Shown here piece by piece: positions 16,320 through 24,902 of a stretch of DNA of 64,000 bases; the stretch's first letter is position 1, and each line of letters begins with the position of its first letter. A program made the position numbers and the translations under genes. The DNA lies in the NCBI GenBank assembly GCA_963169695.1, contig CAUJDS010000082.1, positions 40,775-104,774 on the forward strand, given 5' to 3'. A model generated the notes under the pieces. It was not told where the DNA came from. It was given only the letters and a program-made list of their open reading frames with translations, and made no database searches. This stretch comes from Bdellovibrionota bacterium. GTDB lineage: Bacteria > Bdellovibrionota > UBA1018 > CAUJDS01.

Positions 16320-17131
16320 GCGAGCAGGCACCACGCATGAACAATTATACCACTTTTAATCGCTTCCAAATGAACGATTTTTTGCAGGCGCTTGAAGAGT
16401 CCAAAGGAGATTTCCATCATTTCTCCGTGCAAGGATTGTCACTACTCGCCAGTCAGCTATCTTCTATTCAAATGAGTCGCTTTGAAATGGTCGGATGTAA
16501 CCTTTTGGCAAGTGAAGAAAGTTGTAATAATTGGACGTTACACGAAGGCGCCGCTTTCTCAGTACACACTCAATCTGTGGAATTCTTTAGAACATTCACC
16601 TCGACAGTTGATTTTTTAAGATGCTCTTTTCTAGACACTAAGCTAATCGATGTTTATTTTTTGGACAGCAGCTTTAGCGAGTGCGATCTTCGCAATACTA
16701 TTGCGAAGTCCTGTAATTATGTAAAGGTTACGTTTCAACACTGCGACTTATCTTATTCTGAATGGCTGAATACATGCTTCTACGAAACAAAATTTAACTC
16801 ATGTGCCATTACCCAGACCAAATTCATTGGATGCAAATTTATTGGTGTAGACTTTAGACAATTTGAAAACATTGAACTTAATCTATTTGAGAACTGCACC
16901 TTTCACAATTGTGATTTAAAGATCTCTCAAGTCGATTACTTACGGAATGGAAACGCTATATTAGCAGTGCTTAAAGCTAATTCAGTCCAGGTCACACCGC
17001 AGGCACCATCAGAACATAAGAATGCCCCAAAGAATACTGATGGCGAGGGTACGAACACCCCTACACCCAAAGCCCCAGGACCTATGCAATCTCGATTTTC
17101 GTCTCTCGAATATAGATCGGAGAAGACATGA
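16316..17131 (+). CDS. Pentapeptide-repeat-like protein in the baseplate operon
   Basis: ATG 16316 overlaps the hub stop (ATGA) and is preferred over the upstream in-frame start. The 271-residue product has a repeating five-residue rhythm over about residues 85-225: FLRCSFLDTKL, FSECDLRNT, FQHCDLSYSEW, FNSCAITQTKFIGCKFIGVDF, FENCTFHNCDLKIS. This indicates a right-handed quadrilateral beta-helix. It ends in a Pro/Thr-rich tail of about 35 residues. Pentapeptide proteins are known in some T6SS accessory and effector loci. Here it lies between hub and gp25, so a structural, tip or cargo role is possible. Confidence 0.7.
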   Translation: MSEQAPRMNNYTTFNRFQMNDFLQALEESKGDFHHFSVQGLSLLASQLSSIQMSRFEMVGCNLLASEESCNNWTLHEGAAFSVHTQSVEFFRTFTSTVDFLRCSFLDTKLIDVYFLDSSFSECDLRNTIAKSCNYVKVTFQHCDLSYSEWLNTCFYETKFNSCAITQTKFIGCKFIGVDFRQFENIELNLFENCTFHNCDLKISQVDYLRNGNAILAVLKANSVQVTPQAPSEHKNAPKNTDGEGTNTPTPKAPGPMQSRFSSLEYRSEKT

Positions 17132-17532
17132 TTGTGGCTAATGAAAATCAAAACTACATTGGATTTACTTTTTTCAGTAAGGATGCTCCACACGGAAGTG
17201 CCCCATTTGAATTTGTGGGATTAGAACAGCATATTCATCAATCTATTTTAGTCCTGCTCACTACGAATCGGGGCGATCGCACTTTAGACTCGCAATTCGG
17301 AAGTGATTTAAAAAGTTTTATCTTTAGAAGGAAGTCACCTGAGCTTATTAATGAGATTTGCAATGAAGTCAGTAGGGCAATACGGCAATCTGAACCTAGA
17401 GTGAACGTGCTATCTGTAACCGCGCAACAGACAATGGACTCCGGTGGAAAGATCGAAATAACAATTCAGTACTTTATTCGAGATACAGGAATGAAAGATT
17501 CGTTGGTATTTCCATTGGCGGTGCTGGAGTGA
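17128..17532 (+). CDS. gp25-like baseplate wedge protein
   Basis: A 134-residue protein of the GPW/gp25 family (TssE, Pvc9): IHQSILVLLTTNRGDRTLDSQFGSDLKSFIFR is the diagnostic stretch, including the GxRxxxxxFG core (GDRTLDSQFG). The C-terminal strand IEITIQYFIRDTGMKDSLVFPL is also typical. In baseplates this protein nucleates the first sheath ring. Its start overlaps the pentapeptide gene stop (ATGA) and its stop overlaps the next GTG (GTGA). Confidence 0.9.
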   Translation: MIVANENQNYIGFTFFSKDAPHGSAPFEFVGLEQHIHQSILVLLTTNRGDRTLDSQFGSDLKSFIFRRKSPELINEICNEVSRAIRQSEPRVNVLSVTAQQTMDSGGKIEITIQYFIRDTGMKDSLVFPLAVLE

Positions 17533-19259
17533 GCACTGTGATTTCTCAGGATAATTTAGACAGACTTAGAAGCTATACCAAGAGCGCGCTGAAGGCGGCG
17601 TCCAATATCTATCCTGCAGCTCTTCAGGTACCGATGTCAGATCCAATTCAGATTTTAGCGGAGATGGTTGCTGATACTGCCGTGGCTATCGATGCCAAAT
17701 TGGACGAGTTGCCAGTCAGTATTTCTCGGCAAATGCCGCATCTCTTTGGACTTACTCCACAGGAAGCTCAGCCCGCCTTTGGTCATTTGCTATTTGAGGC
17801 AAGCAGCCAGGTTACTGACTCCTTTTCTTTGTTAAAGGGAACCACTCTTACAACCCTGGGCACGACTCCCGTAAGGTATAGCATTTTGGAAGATGTGACT
17901 ATCCACCCGGGCGCATCCGTGACTTTCGAACAAAAAGGCTCAGAAATTGTAATTGGAATCAAAGGAGTAGACCTGCAGTCAGATCTTGTTCTCTTTTTTG
18001 ATCTTGAGGCAAAGGGCGAGGAAATTATTGAGTGGTTTGGGCTGAAAGGCTCACAGTGGATCAGAATAAATGCCATTGACCAATCCAATGGGCTTTCAAG
18101 GTCAGGCAGTATTGCATTCTTGATGGAAGGTCTCTTAGAGCCCTCTCTGCTGAACGGTGAATCCTCCATTTGGATTAAGGGAATTACAGGGAACGGAAAT
18201 TCGGCAAGTTCGGTGAGATCTATCTATCCAAATGTTTCTGCAGTCCATAACGTCACGATTCATGAAAAGTTTTGTCTTGGCTCAGGGGAAGGATTACCAA
18301 ACCAACGGTTTAAGCTTCCGCCTGGCTTTTTAATTAATGAGATGTCTCTATTTACCTATGCCCCAGATGGTACCACGACCCAATGGCGAGAAGTTCAAAG
18401 CTTGGATCTCTGCAATGAACTCCACGATGCCTACCTTTTTGACGCTGTCACGTCTGAAGTGGTCTTCGGCGATGGTATTAACGGCAGAATCGCTCCAAGA
18501 GGATTCGACAACATATGGGTAAAGAACCTTTGCTTAAGCGACGGACAAAAAGGCAATCAACCACCCAGTACAGCCCTCATTCTCGAGAAACATGACTGGC
18601 GTATTCAGTCAGTGACTCTTTTAGGTGGTCTTGAAGGGGGTACGGATCCTTCTACGGATCACGACTTATTACATCATTTGCATGTACTCCTGAGATCCTC
18701 TGACAGAGCTATTACTTTGGAAGATTTTCGTGATTTTGCGATTCTGGCAAGTGCGCGAATTGGCGCTGCATTTGCTTATAAAAACAGTAGCGACAGTGTA
18801 GAGGTAAGCATACTACTTAAGCCTCAGTATTCCTTAGAAAGTCAGAAACTAGACTTTTCTCCAGCATCTATCGATCTCGCAACGGTCGAAGAGTATCTGA
18901 GAAAGCGAACATTGCCAGGCTTGAGACTCGTAGTGACAGGTCCAAAATATCGGGATCTCACGGTTAGAGTCAAAGCGGTGGTCTCTACCCAAGCTTCTAT
19001 TGCAAAAACAGTAATCGCACAGGCCATTCAGGACTTCCTTTCACCCTATTCCAAGAATAGCGATCCTGTAAAACCTGGCACGACCATTTCCAAGAAACTT
19101 TTACTTGATGTTCTTGAGTCCGTGATCGGAGTGGAAGTAGTCAAAAGTGTATACCTAGAGGATGCATTGTCCGGAGTAACGTCATCACTTATTTACCTTG
19201 GCGAATCTGAGCTACCTAGAATTAGGCTAGAGTTGGAGCTTGAGGAGGGCAATTCGTGA
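17529..19259 (+). CDS. Baseplate J-like wedge protein (gp6/Pvc11-type)
   Basis: A 576-residue protein starting at GTG 17529. The opening LRSYTKSALKAASNIYPAAL...SDPIQILAEMVADTAVAIDAKLDELP is the N-terminal wedge helix bundle. It is followed by GHLLFEASSQVTDSFSLLKGTTLTT, a sandwich with VVFGDGINGRIAPRG (the VRFGDGxxGxxP motif of J proteins) and the C-terminal region VEEYLRKRTLPGLRLVVTGPKYRDLTVRVKAVV. Homologues (Mu gp47, P2 gpJ, Afp11, TssF-like) form the baseplate wedge with gp25 and gpI-like proteins. Confidence 0.85.
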   Translation: MSTVISQDNLDRLRSYTKSALKAASNIYPAALQVPMSDPIQILAEMVADTAVAIDAKLDELPVSISRQMPHLFGLTPQEAQPAFGHLLFEASSQVTDSFSLLKGTTLTTLGTTPVRYSILEDVTIHPGASVTFEQKGSEIVIGIKGVDLQSDLVLFFDLEAKGEEIIEWFGLKGSQWIRINAIDQSNGLSRSGSIAFLMEGLLEPSLLNGESSIWIKGITGNGNSASSVRSIYPNVSAVHNVTIHEKFCLGSGEGLPNQRFKLPPGFLINEMSLFTYAPDGTTTQWREVQSLDLCNELHDAYLFDAVTSEVVFGDGINGRIAPRGFDNIWVKNLCLSDGQKGNQPPSTALILEKHDWRIQSVTLLGGLEGGTDPSTDHDLLHHLHVLLRSSDRAITLEDFRDFAILASARIGAAFAYKNSSDSVEVSILLKPQYSLESQKLDFSPASIDLATVEEYLRKRTLPGLRLVVTGPKYRDLTVRVKAVVSTQASIAKTVIAQAIQDFLSPYSKNSDPVKPGTTISKKLLLDVLESVIGVEVVKSVYLEDALSGVTSSLIYLGESELPRIRLELELEEGNS

Positions 19260-19903
19260 AAAAAGATTTCTACGGAACCTACACAAATTCCCTCGGTTGC
19301 ATAAGATTACTCCCTGATCCTATCCGATCACAGTACCTTCATTGGATAGAAGACTCCACACAACCGTTGAAGGACCGACTCAATACAGCAAGATCGCTCG
19401 AGCGAATTTCTAAAATTGATGAATTTCCAAAAAGCGCGCTTAGCTGGGCACAACGGTTTCTCAATGAGACGCTCAACGGTCCATTTAGGAAACTCAATCC
19501 CAAAGGCTTGGACAGTCAGTCTGTTTTTCGATTTCTGAACTACCGAAACGCCCGAGGCACAGTTCGAGGAATGCAAATGTTACTTGATCTCGCTTTCCCA
19601 GAGTTGAACGCAATCGTACAGCCCTATGATAGTGGCAGAGGATATTTTCAGCTCGATCAAACTGAACTCGGAGATTGTAGCTGCCTAATGACTGAAGAGG
19701 AGCAGCTAAACAAAATTCAAATAGTCTTTCCTAGTCTATGTCAGACAGACACGCCCGAATTAGTAAAAGAGGCGCAACGCCTGATGCTCTCAGAGGTGCC
19801 AGTAACCTGCCAAATGGAGTTTACCTTTTCTGATGACCTAAACTCTTCACAAAAACCCCCGACCGTTAGCAATTCATTTTTCACACTAGGAGAATCATTA
19901 TGA
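19256..19903 (+). CDS. gpI-like baseplate wedge protein (Pvc12/gp7-like role)
   Basis: A 215-residue protein starting at GTG 19256, overlapping the J gene. The segment YLHWIEDSTQPLKDRLNTARSLERISKID...ALSWAQRFLNET followed by FRFLNYRNARGTVRGMQMLLDLAFPELNAIVQPYDS resembles the phage tail protein I pattern, where a helical repeat is followed by RGTxxGLxxxLxL and a small C-terminal domain. It probably dimerises with the J-like wedge. The family call rests on the RGT-G-LL motif and position immediately after J. Confidence 0.65.
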   Translation: MKKDFYGTYTNSLGCIRLLPDPIRSQYLHWIEDSTQPLKDRLNTARSLERISKIDEFPKSALSWAQRFLNETLNGPFRKLNPKGLDSQSVFRFLNYRNARGTVRGMQMLLDLAFPELNAIVQPYDSGRGYFQLDQTELGDCSCLMTEEEQLNKIQIVFPSLCQTDTPELVKEAQRLMLSEVPVTCQMEFTFSDDLNSSQKPPTVSNSFFTLGESL

Positions 19904-21423
19904 TTACCACTGACCGAACGATGGACCGTTCTATGTACTTCTTTCAAGGCCAACGACTTTCCGCCACAGACTTGAATGAAATGATAAATTTCACAAAAAA
20001 GAGAGACGCTCTGCTGGCCCATGTCTTAGTTGGACAAAAAGGGATCATAGAGGACTTCGAATCTGCATTTACCATCAATGTAATCGACTCTGAGAACATG
20101 TCTCTCCAAATTCAACCCGGTGCTGCCATCAATTCCAATGGTGATCTCCTATGGGTCAAAGATCCAGTTGTCCTGTCATTGAGAGAAAAAGCCACTGGCA
20201 ATTGTGAACTATACTACTTGCAGGTAACCCCTAAGGAAGTCCTTGAAAATTCCACTAACGAGACACAGAATCAAGAAGCAGCCACAGAATTTAGGTATCG
20301 ACGATTCGGCAGTGAGATCTCCCTTTCACGACGACTCGAAACGGCGGCGGTCGAGCTTGGAAGAATCTACCTATCTGCGGATGCAAAGTCACTAAGGCTT
20401 AGTGGCGAAGAACTAGCTGCGACTCCAAACAACTTGGGTGTTTTTGACGTTTCTTTAGCTCCTAGGATATCGATAGCGTCTCGCAACACTATGAACTTCA
20501 GGGATCAACGGTACTTAACCCAAGTATTGCGAAATTTCAGAGAGCTGCTAAGAAAGATAGGGTCTCAGTTTCCAAAGTTGGAAAAGCTAAAGGAAGTCTC
20601 TCAAGTTTCAATTTATATCGAAGCCGAATTGAGTGAAGGAATCTTTTTAAAAAAGAAACTACATTTTCTTTTGACAGAACTTGAGAAGTCCCTAGGAGAT
20701 TGCATTGAGGAAATTCGAATCACAACTCAGTCTTCTCATCCCAAACTAGGGTCTTTTTGGAATGATCTATTGCAAACGATCTCTCATTTAACCGGTCCTT
20801 CAAATACAGCTTCCTTGCAAGAATTTAGACAGCTAGAAGAAGTAACTGTTCAAATGAGTGAGCGTTTCCTACAGAGCACCACTACAGAAGAAAGAAAGGT
20901 CATGTCTCAACAAAGTATAGAAGATGTGAGACATATCGACTTCGCATTTCATGCCAGGCATAGTTTCGGTGGGACTGTCTATAGCCTCAAGTCTGCAATT
21001 ATTGGTGAAGCTCTTCAGCAGTCCATCGAAGCTCAAACACATTTTGATACTCAAAAAGCAATCAATGCCAAATACGGAAATGGTAAAGCTTTCTCAGGAA
21101 AAGGTAGGTTTTACTCCGAAGGTAAGCTTCATTTAAAAAACCTTCCGTTTTCGGCCGATAGAAATTCTGTCTTATTTTTTCAGGTCTACAAACGAAGAGC
21201 GGCACAGGATTTTTCTGTTGTTCTTAATGGGCAGGTGTTGCAGCAAGAAAGGCTCAGCCCTAGTGAACACATCGATGAGGTCATCAATATTGGAGTATTG
21301 GTAAACTCAAGCCTTCTCTCCGTCGGAGAGAATCAGCTGACCATCGACATTCATCGAATTGATTTAGATTTCGGACTTCTTGGCATTTGGCTTTACCAAG
21401 AGTCAGAAAGCAGGACTTCATGA
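19900..21423 (+). CDS. Baseplate-associated protein with a phage-like N-terminal domain (possible TssK analogue)
   Basis: A 507-residue protein. Its N-terminus SMYFFQGQRLSATDLNEMINF, then VGQKGIIEDF...LQIQPGAAINSNGDLLWV, matches the common CIS/phage baseplate pattern YFDGQxLTxxDLN...GV...V.PG.AID..G. The order then is a YYLQV strand, AAVELGRIYLS...LRLSG, and LGVFDVSLAPRISIAS, broadly like the shoulder domains of TssK. After a helical middle region (about 210-330), the C-terminal third is beta-rich. In T6SS, TssK links the baseplate to the membrane complex; the TssK comparison here is by layout only. The start shares ATGA with the preceding gene. Confidence 0.5.
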   Translation: MITTDRTMDRSMYFFQGQRLSATDLNEMINFTKKRDALLAHVLVGQKGIIEDFESAFTINVIDSENMSLQIQPGAAINSNGDLLWVKDPVVLSLREKATGNCELYYLQVTPKEVLENSTNETQNQEAATEFRYRRFGSEISLSRRLETAAVELGRIYLSADAKSLRLSGEELAATPNNLGVFDVSLAPRISIASRNTMNFRDQRYLTQVLRNFRELLRKIGSQFPKLEKLKEVSQVSIYIEAELSEGIFLKKKLHFLLTELEKSLGDCIEEIRITTQSSHPKLGSFWNDLLQTISHLTGPSNTASLQEFRQLEEVTVQMSERFLQSTTTEERKVMSQQSIEDVRHIDFAFHARHSFGGTVYSLKSAIIGEALQQSIEAQTHFDTQKAINAKYGNGKAFSGKGRFYSEGKLHLKNLPFSADRNSVLFFQVYKRRAAQDFSVVLNGQVLQQERLSPSEHIDEVINIGVLVNSSLLSVGENQLTIDIHRIDLDFGLLGIWLYQESESRTS

Positions 21424-21998
21424 TTGTAAATTTTTTTGCCGGAATAGCGGCTGCTCTTAAAGCGCTCTTTAGGGCTGAAGATGATGTTGCTAAGATTACC
21501 CCTGAAGGATGGGAAATTCTAGGCGCATGGAAGGAAGAAAACCCCTATAAGCAAGTATTTCAGAATGCGAGAAGGTTGCCGGAAGATTCTCTGGGAGCCA
21601 GTCCGGTGCAGGCTGCTCTTGTTTTTGCAAGGGGCAGAGACTTAGGAAGCATTTGCTACCTTCGTGAAGGAACCTATACCCTTGGTACGAGCTGTTCCAA
21701 TTCTATTGTCATAACTACTTCCGTTCTTTCGGAGCGTAAACTTCGACTTCAAATTAAGTCCGGAAAACTGTACGCCGAAACAAGCAACCCGGATTCTCCA
21801 ATCTACATCAATGGGCATCCAGCCATGAAAGCTGAACTAGTCGACCAGGACGAAATTAGCTTTAGTGGTGCTGTATTCTTTTATCAGCAGCTCTTTCAGG
21901 TGCCGGGAACATCGGATCAAGCCGTTCCTCAGACGGGACTAACCTTTGACGTAAGAGGACATATCGAAAGGGGGAGCCATGTTGGAAGCACTAACTAA
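21420..21998 (+). CDS. FHA-domain protein
   Basis: ATG 21420 overlaps the previous stop (ATGA); the 192-residue product has one FHA domain at about residues 70-160. GSICYLREGTYTLGTSCSNSIVITTSVLSERKLRLQI carries the FHA-type turns, with the canonical GR-x-x-x-(D/N) replaced by LGTSCSN, so classic phosphothreonine binding is doubtful. YINGHPAMKAELVDQDEISFSGAVFFY is the C-terminal half. T6SS loci also carry FHA proteins (TagH/Fha1) that control assembly by phosphorylation. The stop overlaps the next gene by 20 bp. Confidence 0.7.
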   Translation: MIVNFFAGIAAALKALFRAEDDVAKITPEGWEILGAWKEENPYKQVFQNARRLPEDSLGASPVQAALVFARGRDLGSICYLREGTYTLGTSCSNSIVITTSVLSERKLRLQIKSGKLYAETSNPDSPIYINGHPAMKAELVDQDEISFSGAVFFYQQLFQVPGTSDQAVPQTGLTFDVRGHIERGSHVGSTN

Positions 21999-23859
21999 GC
22001 TTGGAAATAGTATCGCTATAAGAGCAGAAAGAGCGCAAGAAGCGTTTTCAGCAGCCTTCAAAAAAAGCATTAGTAACTCACCGAGTAAAGCTACCGTTCT
22101 ATCAAAAAAAGTTGGTTGGCTCTATCGCGATGATTCAGATGACCTTGCAAGGTATGAATTAGTAGCCGGCACCAACTACCTCATCCTTACTGAACCTTCC
22201 AGAATTGTTGCAGCGAGTGCCCAAGTTCAACCTGAGATTCAGAATCTACTATTCTCTGACGATGCCCTTCTTGTTGAAGTATCCCCTGGCCAAGTGAAGA
22301 TCGATGTAGGTGGCAAATCAGGCGTCTTCTACCACGGGGACCTTTTCCTTCATAACAATGTTCAGTACAGAGTCGCGCTTTTGTCTGCTAGGTCCTATTT
22401 GCAATGGTTTAATACCGCCGCACTCATTCTGAGTCTTAGCTTTTTGTCGACTTTTTCTTATGCTGATACATCTGAACCTGCAAACAAGGATTCGGCACCC
22501 ACTCCCCCTAGCAATATTTTATCTATTGAAGCCAAGGATGTGGTGAAAGCCCCCTATCGCACGGAATTCGATGTAGAATTTGCCATTCCTGGGCTCCAGA
22601 AGTTTCAGACCGATAAGGTCATTTCGGAAGTAAAGGCTGATGATCAAACCTTCTCCTTAAATTTGAGAAGAGCCAAAAGGCACGAAGTTAGAATGGTTAT
22701 TGCTGTTGATGTCAGCAGTCTTTGCGTTGCGCGTAATATGGAAGACTCGCTCAATAGAGAGGTTGCAGACATCCTCTCACGTTTGGACTCAGCAACTCCA
22801 GTAAGCCTGGTGGAGTACTATCGTTCATCAAACAATGAACAGATTTTCAATTCGGTCTTCCGAAACCGTACCCCAGATCAAGTGGAGGGCAAAAAGCAGT
22901 ATGTTTCTTGTAGGTCCGAGTCCTCTTCCATCAATGGAATGGAAGCCATCGAGCGGCTAGAGACAGAGTTCAAGGAATTAGAGTTTGAAGAACCCAATCG
23001 AGTTTCCAAAAGCTGGAAGAGAAATGTCGTCGTGCTGATCACTTCTGGTAATCTCATGTACACAGAAAAGAGCGAAAGACTCGTCAGCAAGCTCGATCTT
23101 GAGGTTTATGGGCTCGTCTACTCGAGAACCATGCCTGAGTATCCTCTTAACATCATCAAGCCGCTCACAGAAGTACATGACGGCAAGCTACTTTGGTGGC
23201 CCCAGTCAAAGCCCATTAACTTTATGTCTCAGTTTCCTACCTATTGGAAACTCTCCTATCGAATGGATATTCCGTACGACACTCCAGAGCGAGAATACTC
23301 GCTTAGCGTTCAATACGCTGCAACGGATCGCCTGATACAACTTCGTGCACCCATTCGGTATCACCAGGACTACCGCCAGTTGGTTCTTTATCAGATCCAA
23401 AGAGCACTCATTATCATACTGGCGTTAGGACTCATTGTTTATCTACTGATCAGAGTCTACCGATACTATCGCACGCCCCTTTGTCCTAAGACTGGAAAAG
23501 TGCTTTCGAGGAAGTGGTCAGAATCACTCTTTGCTTTAGACGGCAGGTACCCAGTCTTTTACGTAGAACGCAATGACTTGTTTGAGCAAGCGTACGTTAT
23601 GCATAAGGACGAAATTCTAATTGGTAAAAGAGTAACTTGTGATCTTCGACTCCATCCATCAGAAAGAACGGAAGTATTGAAGATTAAGAAACGCGGTTAT
23701 GAAACTTATCAATTACAAACAGAACGACCTGGGCTTTATATTCATAACGATATAGTTCGATCAACCGAGATTTATCTAAAGCACGGCGATCGAATATCCG
23801 TTGGAACTACACAACTGACTTTTTTGTATCCAGAAAGAAAGGCTGATTTCGCAACATGA
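21979..23859 (+). CDS. Membrane protein with FHA-TM-vWA-TM-FHA layout
   Basis: A 626-residue protein. Residues about 55-135 look like a degenerate FHA fold (YELVAGTNYLIL...VFYHGDLFLHNNVQYRVALL). A TM helix spans about 144-163. A von Willebrand A domain spans about 235-425, starting MVIAVDVSSLC; the metal site DxSxS is only partly kept (DVSSL). A second TM spans about 470-492 (LIIILALGLIVYLLI). The C-terminal FHA (about 540-620) contains ILIGKRVTCDLRLHP and IYLKHGDRISVG. With both FHA domains inside and the vWA domain in the periplasm, it could relay a cytosolic phosphorylation state to an envelope partner. No exact T6SS counterpart is known to me. Confidence 0.65.
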   Translation: MLEALTKLGNSIAIRAERAQEAFSAAFKKSISNSPSKATVLSKKVGWLYRDDSDDLARYELVAGTNYLILTEPSRIVAASAQVQPEIQNLLFSDDALLVEVSPGQVKIDVGGKSGVFYHGDLFLHNNVQYRVALLSARSYLQWFNTAALILSLSFLSTFSYADTSEPANKDSAPTPPSNILSIEAKDVVKAPYRTEFDVEFAIPGLQKFQTDKVISEVKADDQTFSLNLRRAKRHEVRMVIAVDVSSLCVARNMEDSLNREVADILSRLDSATPVSLVEYYRSSNNEQIFNSVFRNRTPDQVEGKKQYVSCRSESSSINGMEAIERLETEFKELEFEEPNRVSKSWKRNVVVLITSGNLMYTEKSERLVSKLDLEVYGLVYSRTMPEYPLNIIKPLTEVHDGKLLWWPQSKPINFMSQFPTYWKLSYRMDIPYDTPEREYSLSVQYAATDRLIQLRAPIRYHQDYRQLVLYQIQRALIIILALGLIVYLLIRVYRYYRTPLCPKTGKVLSRKWSESLFALDGRYPVFYVERNDLFEQAYVMHKDEILIGKRVTCDLRLHPSERTEVLKIKKRGYETYQLQTERPGLYIHNDIVRSTEIYLKHGDRISVGTTQLTFLYPERKADFAT

Positions 23860-24899
23860 ACATCCTAAAGATGATTCTAGTAGCACTTTTATTGACCTCT
23901 TGTGCCACTACGCCAACCAAGTCCATCAAGGACTCTCAGAGAATTGAGATTGACGGAGCAAAATTCGAATTGATTCTCCCAAGTGAGGTTAAAGTGCGCA
24001 TTTGGAATTCATCCAAACCTTTTAGCTGTGGAGTGAGAGACTGGGCAAATGGGGAAATCCAGTCCTCAATGGGACAGACATTTAAGGGAGAGGGAAGTTG
24101 CTACCGTTCGGAGAAAGTGGATCTGGGTTACGAGATTTCATTTAAGGACATTCTTCAGCCTGGAAAGTACGAATTTGATCTGCAGGAACATGGCAATTTG
24201 ACCTCTCCTTATATTGGCTCAATACTGCCAGCACCAGTGGAACCGGAGCGTAATTCGGACGCTGACCAGACGGTAATAGGTGCTACTGCACTTCAGCTTG
24301 GAGCGAATCGAGGAACCCTTAGTCCTGGAGAGGGCGATCTTACAGATTGGTGGAAACTAGAGGTGCCTCAGTATACTAAAATGACTTTTATCTATCAGCA
24401 TAACAATGAAGCGCAAGAAGTTGCAGCTTCGCTCTATCGACTGAATGACAACCGTCCAACTATGCTGGCTACGCTAAGGAACAAGATTCCGCTTACGCTG
24501 GATTTAGAAGGCGCTTATGCTGTCAAAATAACTGGACTTAAATTTGGAACCCCATCCGAATATTCCATTTCACTGGCGGCCGGCAGTGCACCCAAATCCG
24601 GCGGGTCAGGTTCACCCGCTCCGAGTTCTGGCACCGGCGCTCCAACCTCAGGTGGCCCATTGGACAACCTTAATGTACTAGATTCTTGGTCAATTGATGA
24701 AAGTACGTCGGCAGTGCTAGTTGCTGCGGGTGCCGCAGCGGGCGTTAAATCTGGAGATTTTTTTAAAATTTTTAGGAAGTCAGATAGGCGATTTATCTTG
24801 GGCTGTAAAGTTATAGGAGTCGCTCCCGAAGAAAGCGAATGTCATTTTACTGGCAAACCTATGGCTGGATCTAGCATCTTCGTAAAGAAGGGATTTTAA
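23856..24899 (+). CDS. Outer-membrane lipoprotein with PPC-like and FlgT-like domains (possible TssJ-like anchor)
   Basis: A 347-residue lipoprotein: MILVALLLTSC ends in a lipobox, and Thr-Thr after the Cys favours outer-membrane sorting. Residues about 135-245 (DLTDWWKLEVPQYTKMTFIY...GAYAVKITGLKFGTPSEYSISL) look like a PPC (pre-peptidase C-terminal) beta-sandwich. A Gly/Ser/Pro-rich linker (about 246-272) leads to a C-terminal domain with AAGAAAGVKSGDFFKIFRKSDRR, a pattern seen in FlgT-like and lipoprotein beta domains. In a cell-anchored machine a lipoprotein could dock it to the outer membrane, as TssJ does; there is no sequence similarity to TssJ. Confidence 0.6.
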   Translation: MNILKMILVALLLTSCATTPTKSIKDSQRIEIDGAKFELILPSEVKVRIWNSSKPFSCGVRDWANGEIQSSMGQTFKGEGSCYRSEKVDLGYEISFKDILQPGKYEFDLQEHGNLTSPYIGSILPAPVEPERNSDADQTVIGATALQLGANRGTLSPGEGDLTDWWKLEVPQYTKMTFIYQHNNEAQEVAASLYRLNDNRPTMLATLRNKIPLTLDLEGAYAVKITGLKFGTPSEYSISLAAGSAPKSGGSGSPAPSSGTGAPTSGGPLDNLNVLDSWSIDESTSAVLVAAGAAAGVKSGDFFKIFRKSDRRFILGCKVIGVAPEESECHFTGKPMAGSSIFVKKGF

Positions 24900-24902
24900 G
24901 CA

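Noticed and set aside
19900..21423. Firm assignment as TssK
   Set aside because: Only the layout and a generic baseplate N-terminal motif agree; no TssK-specific sequence is clear.
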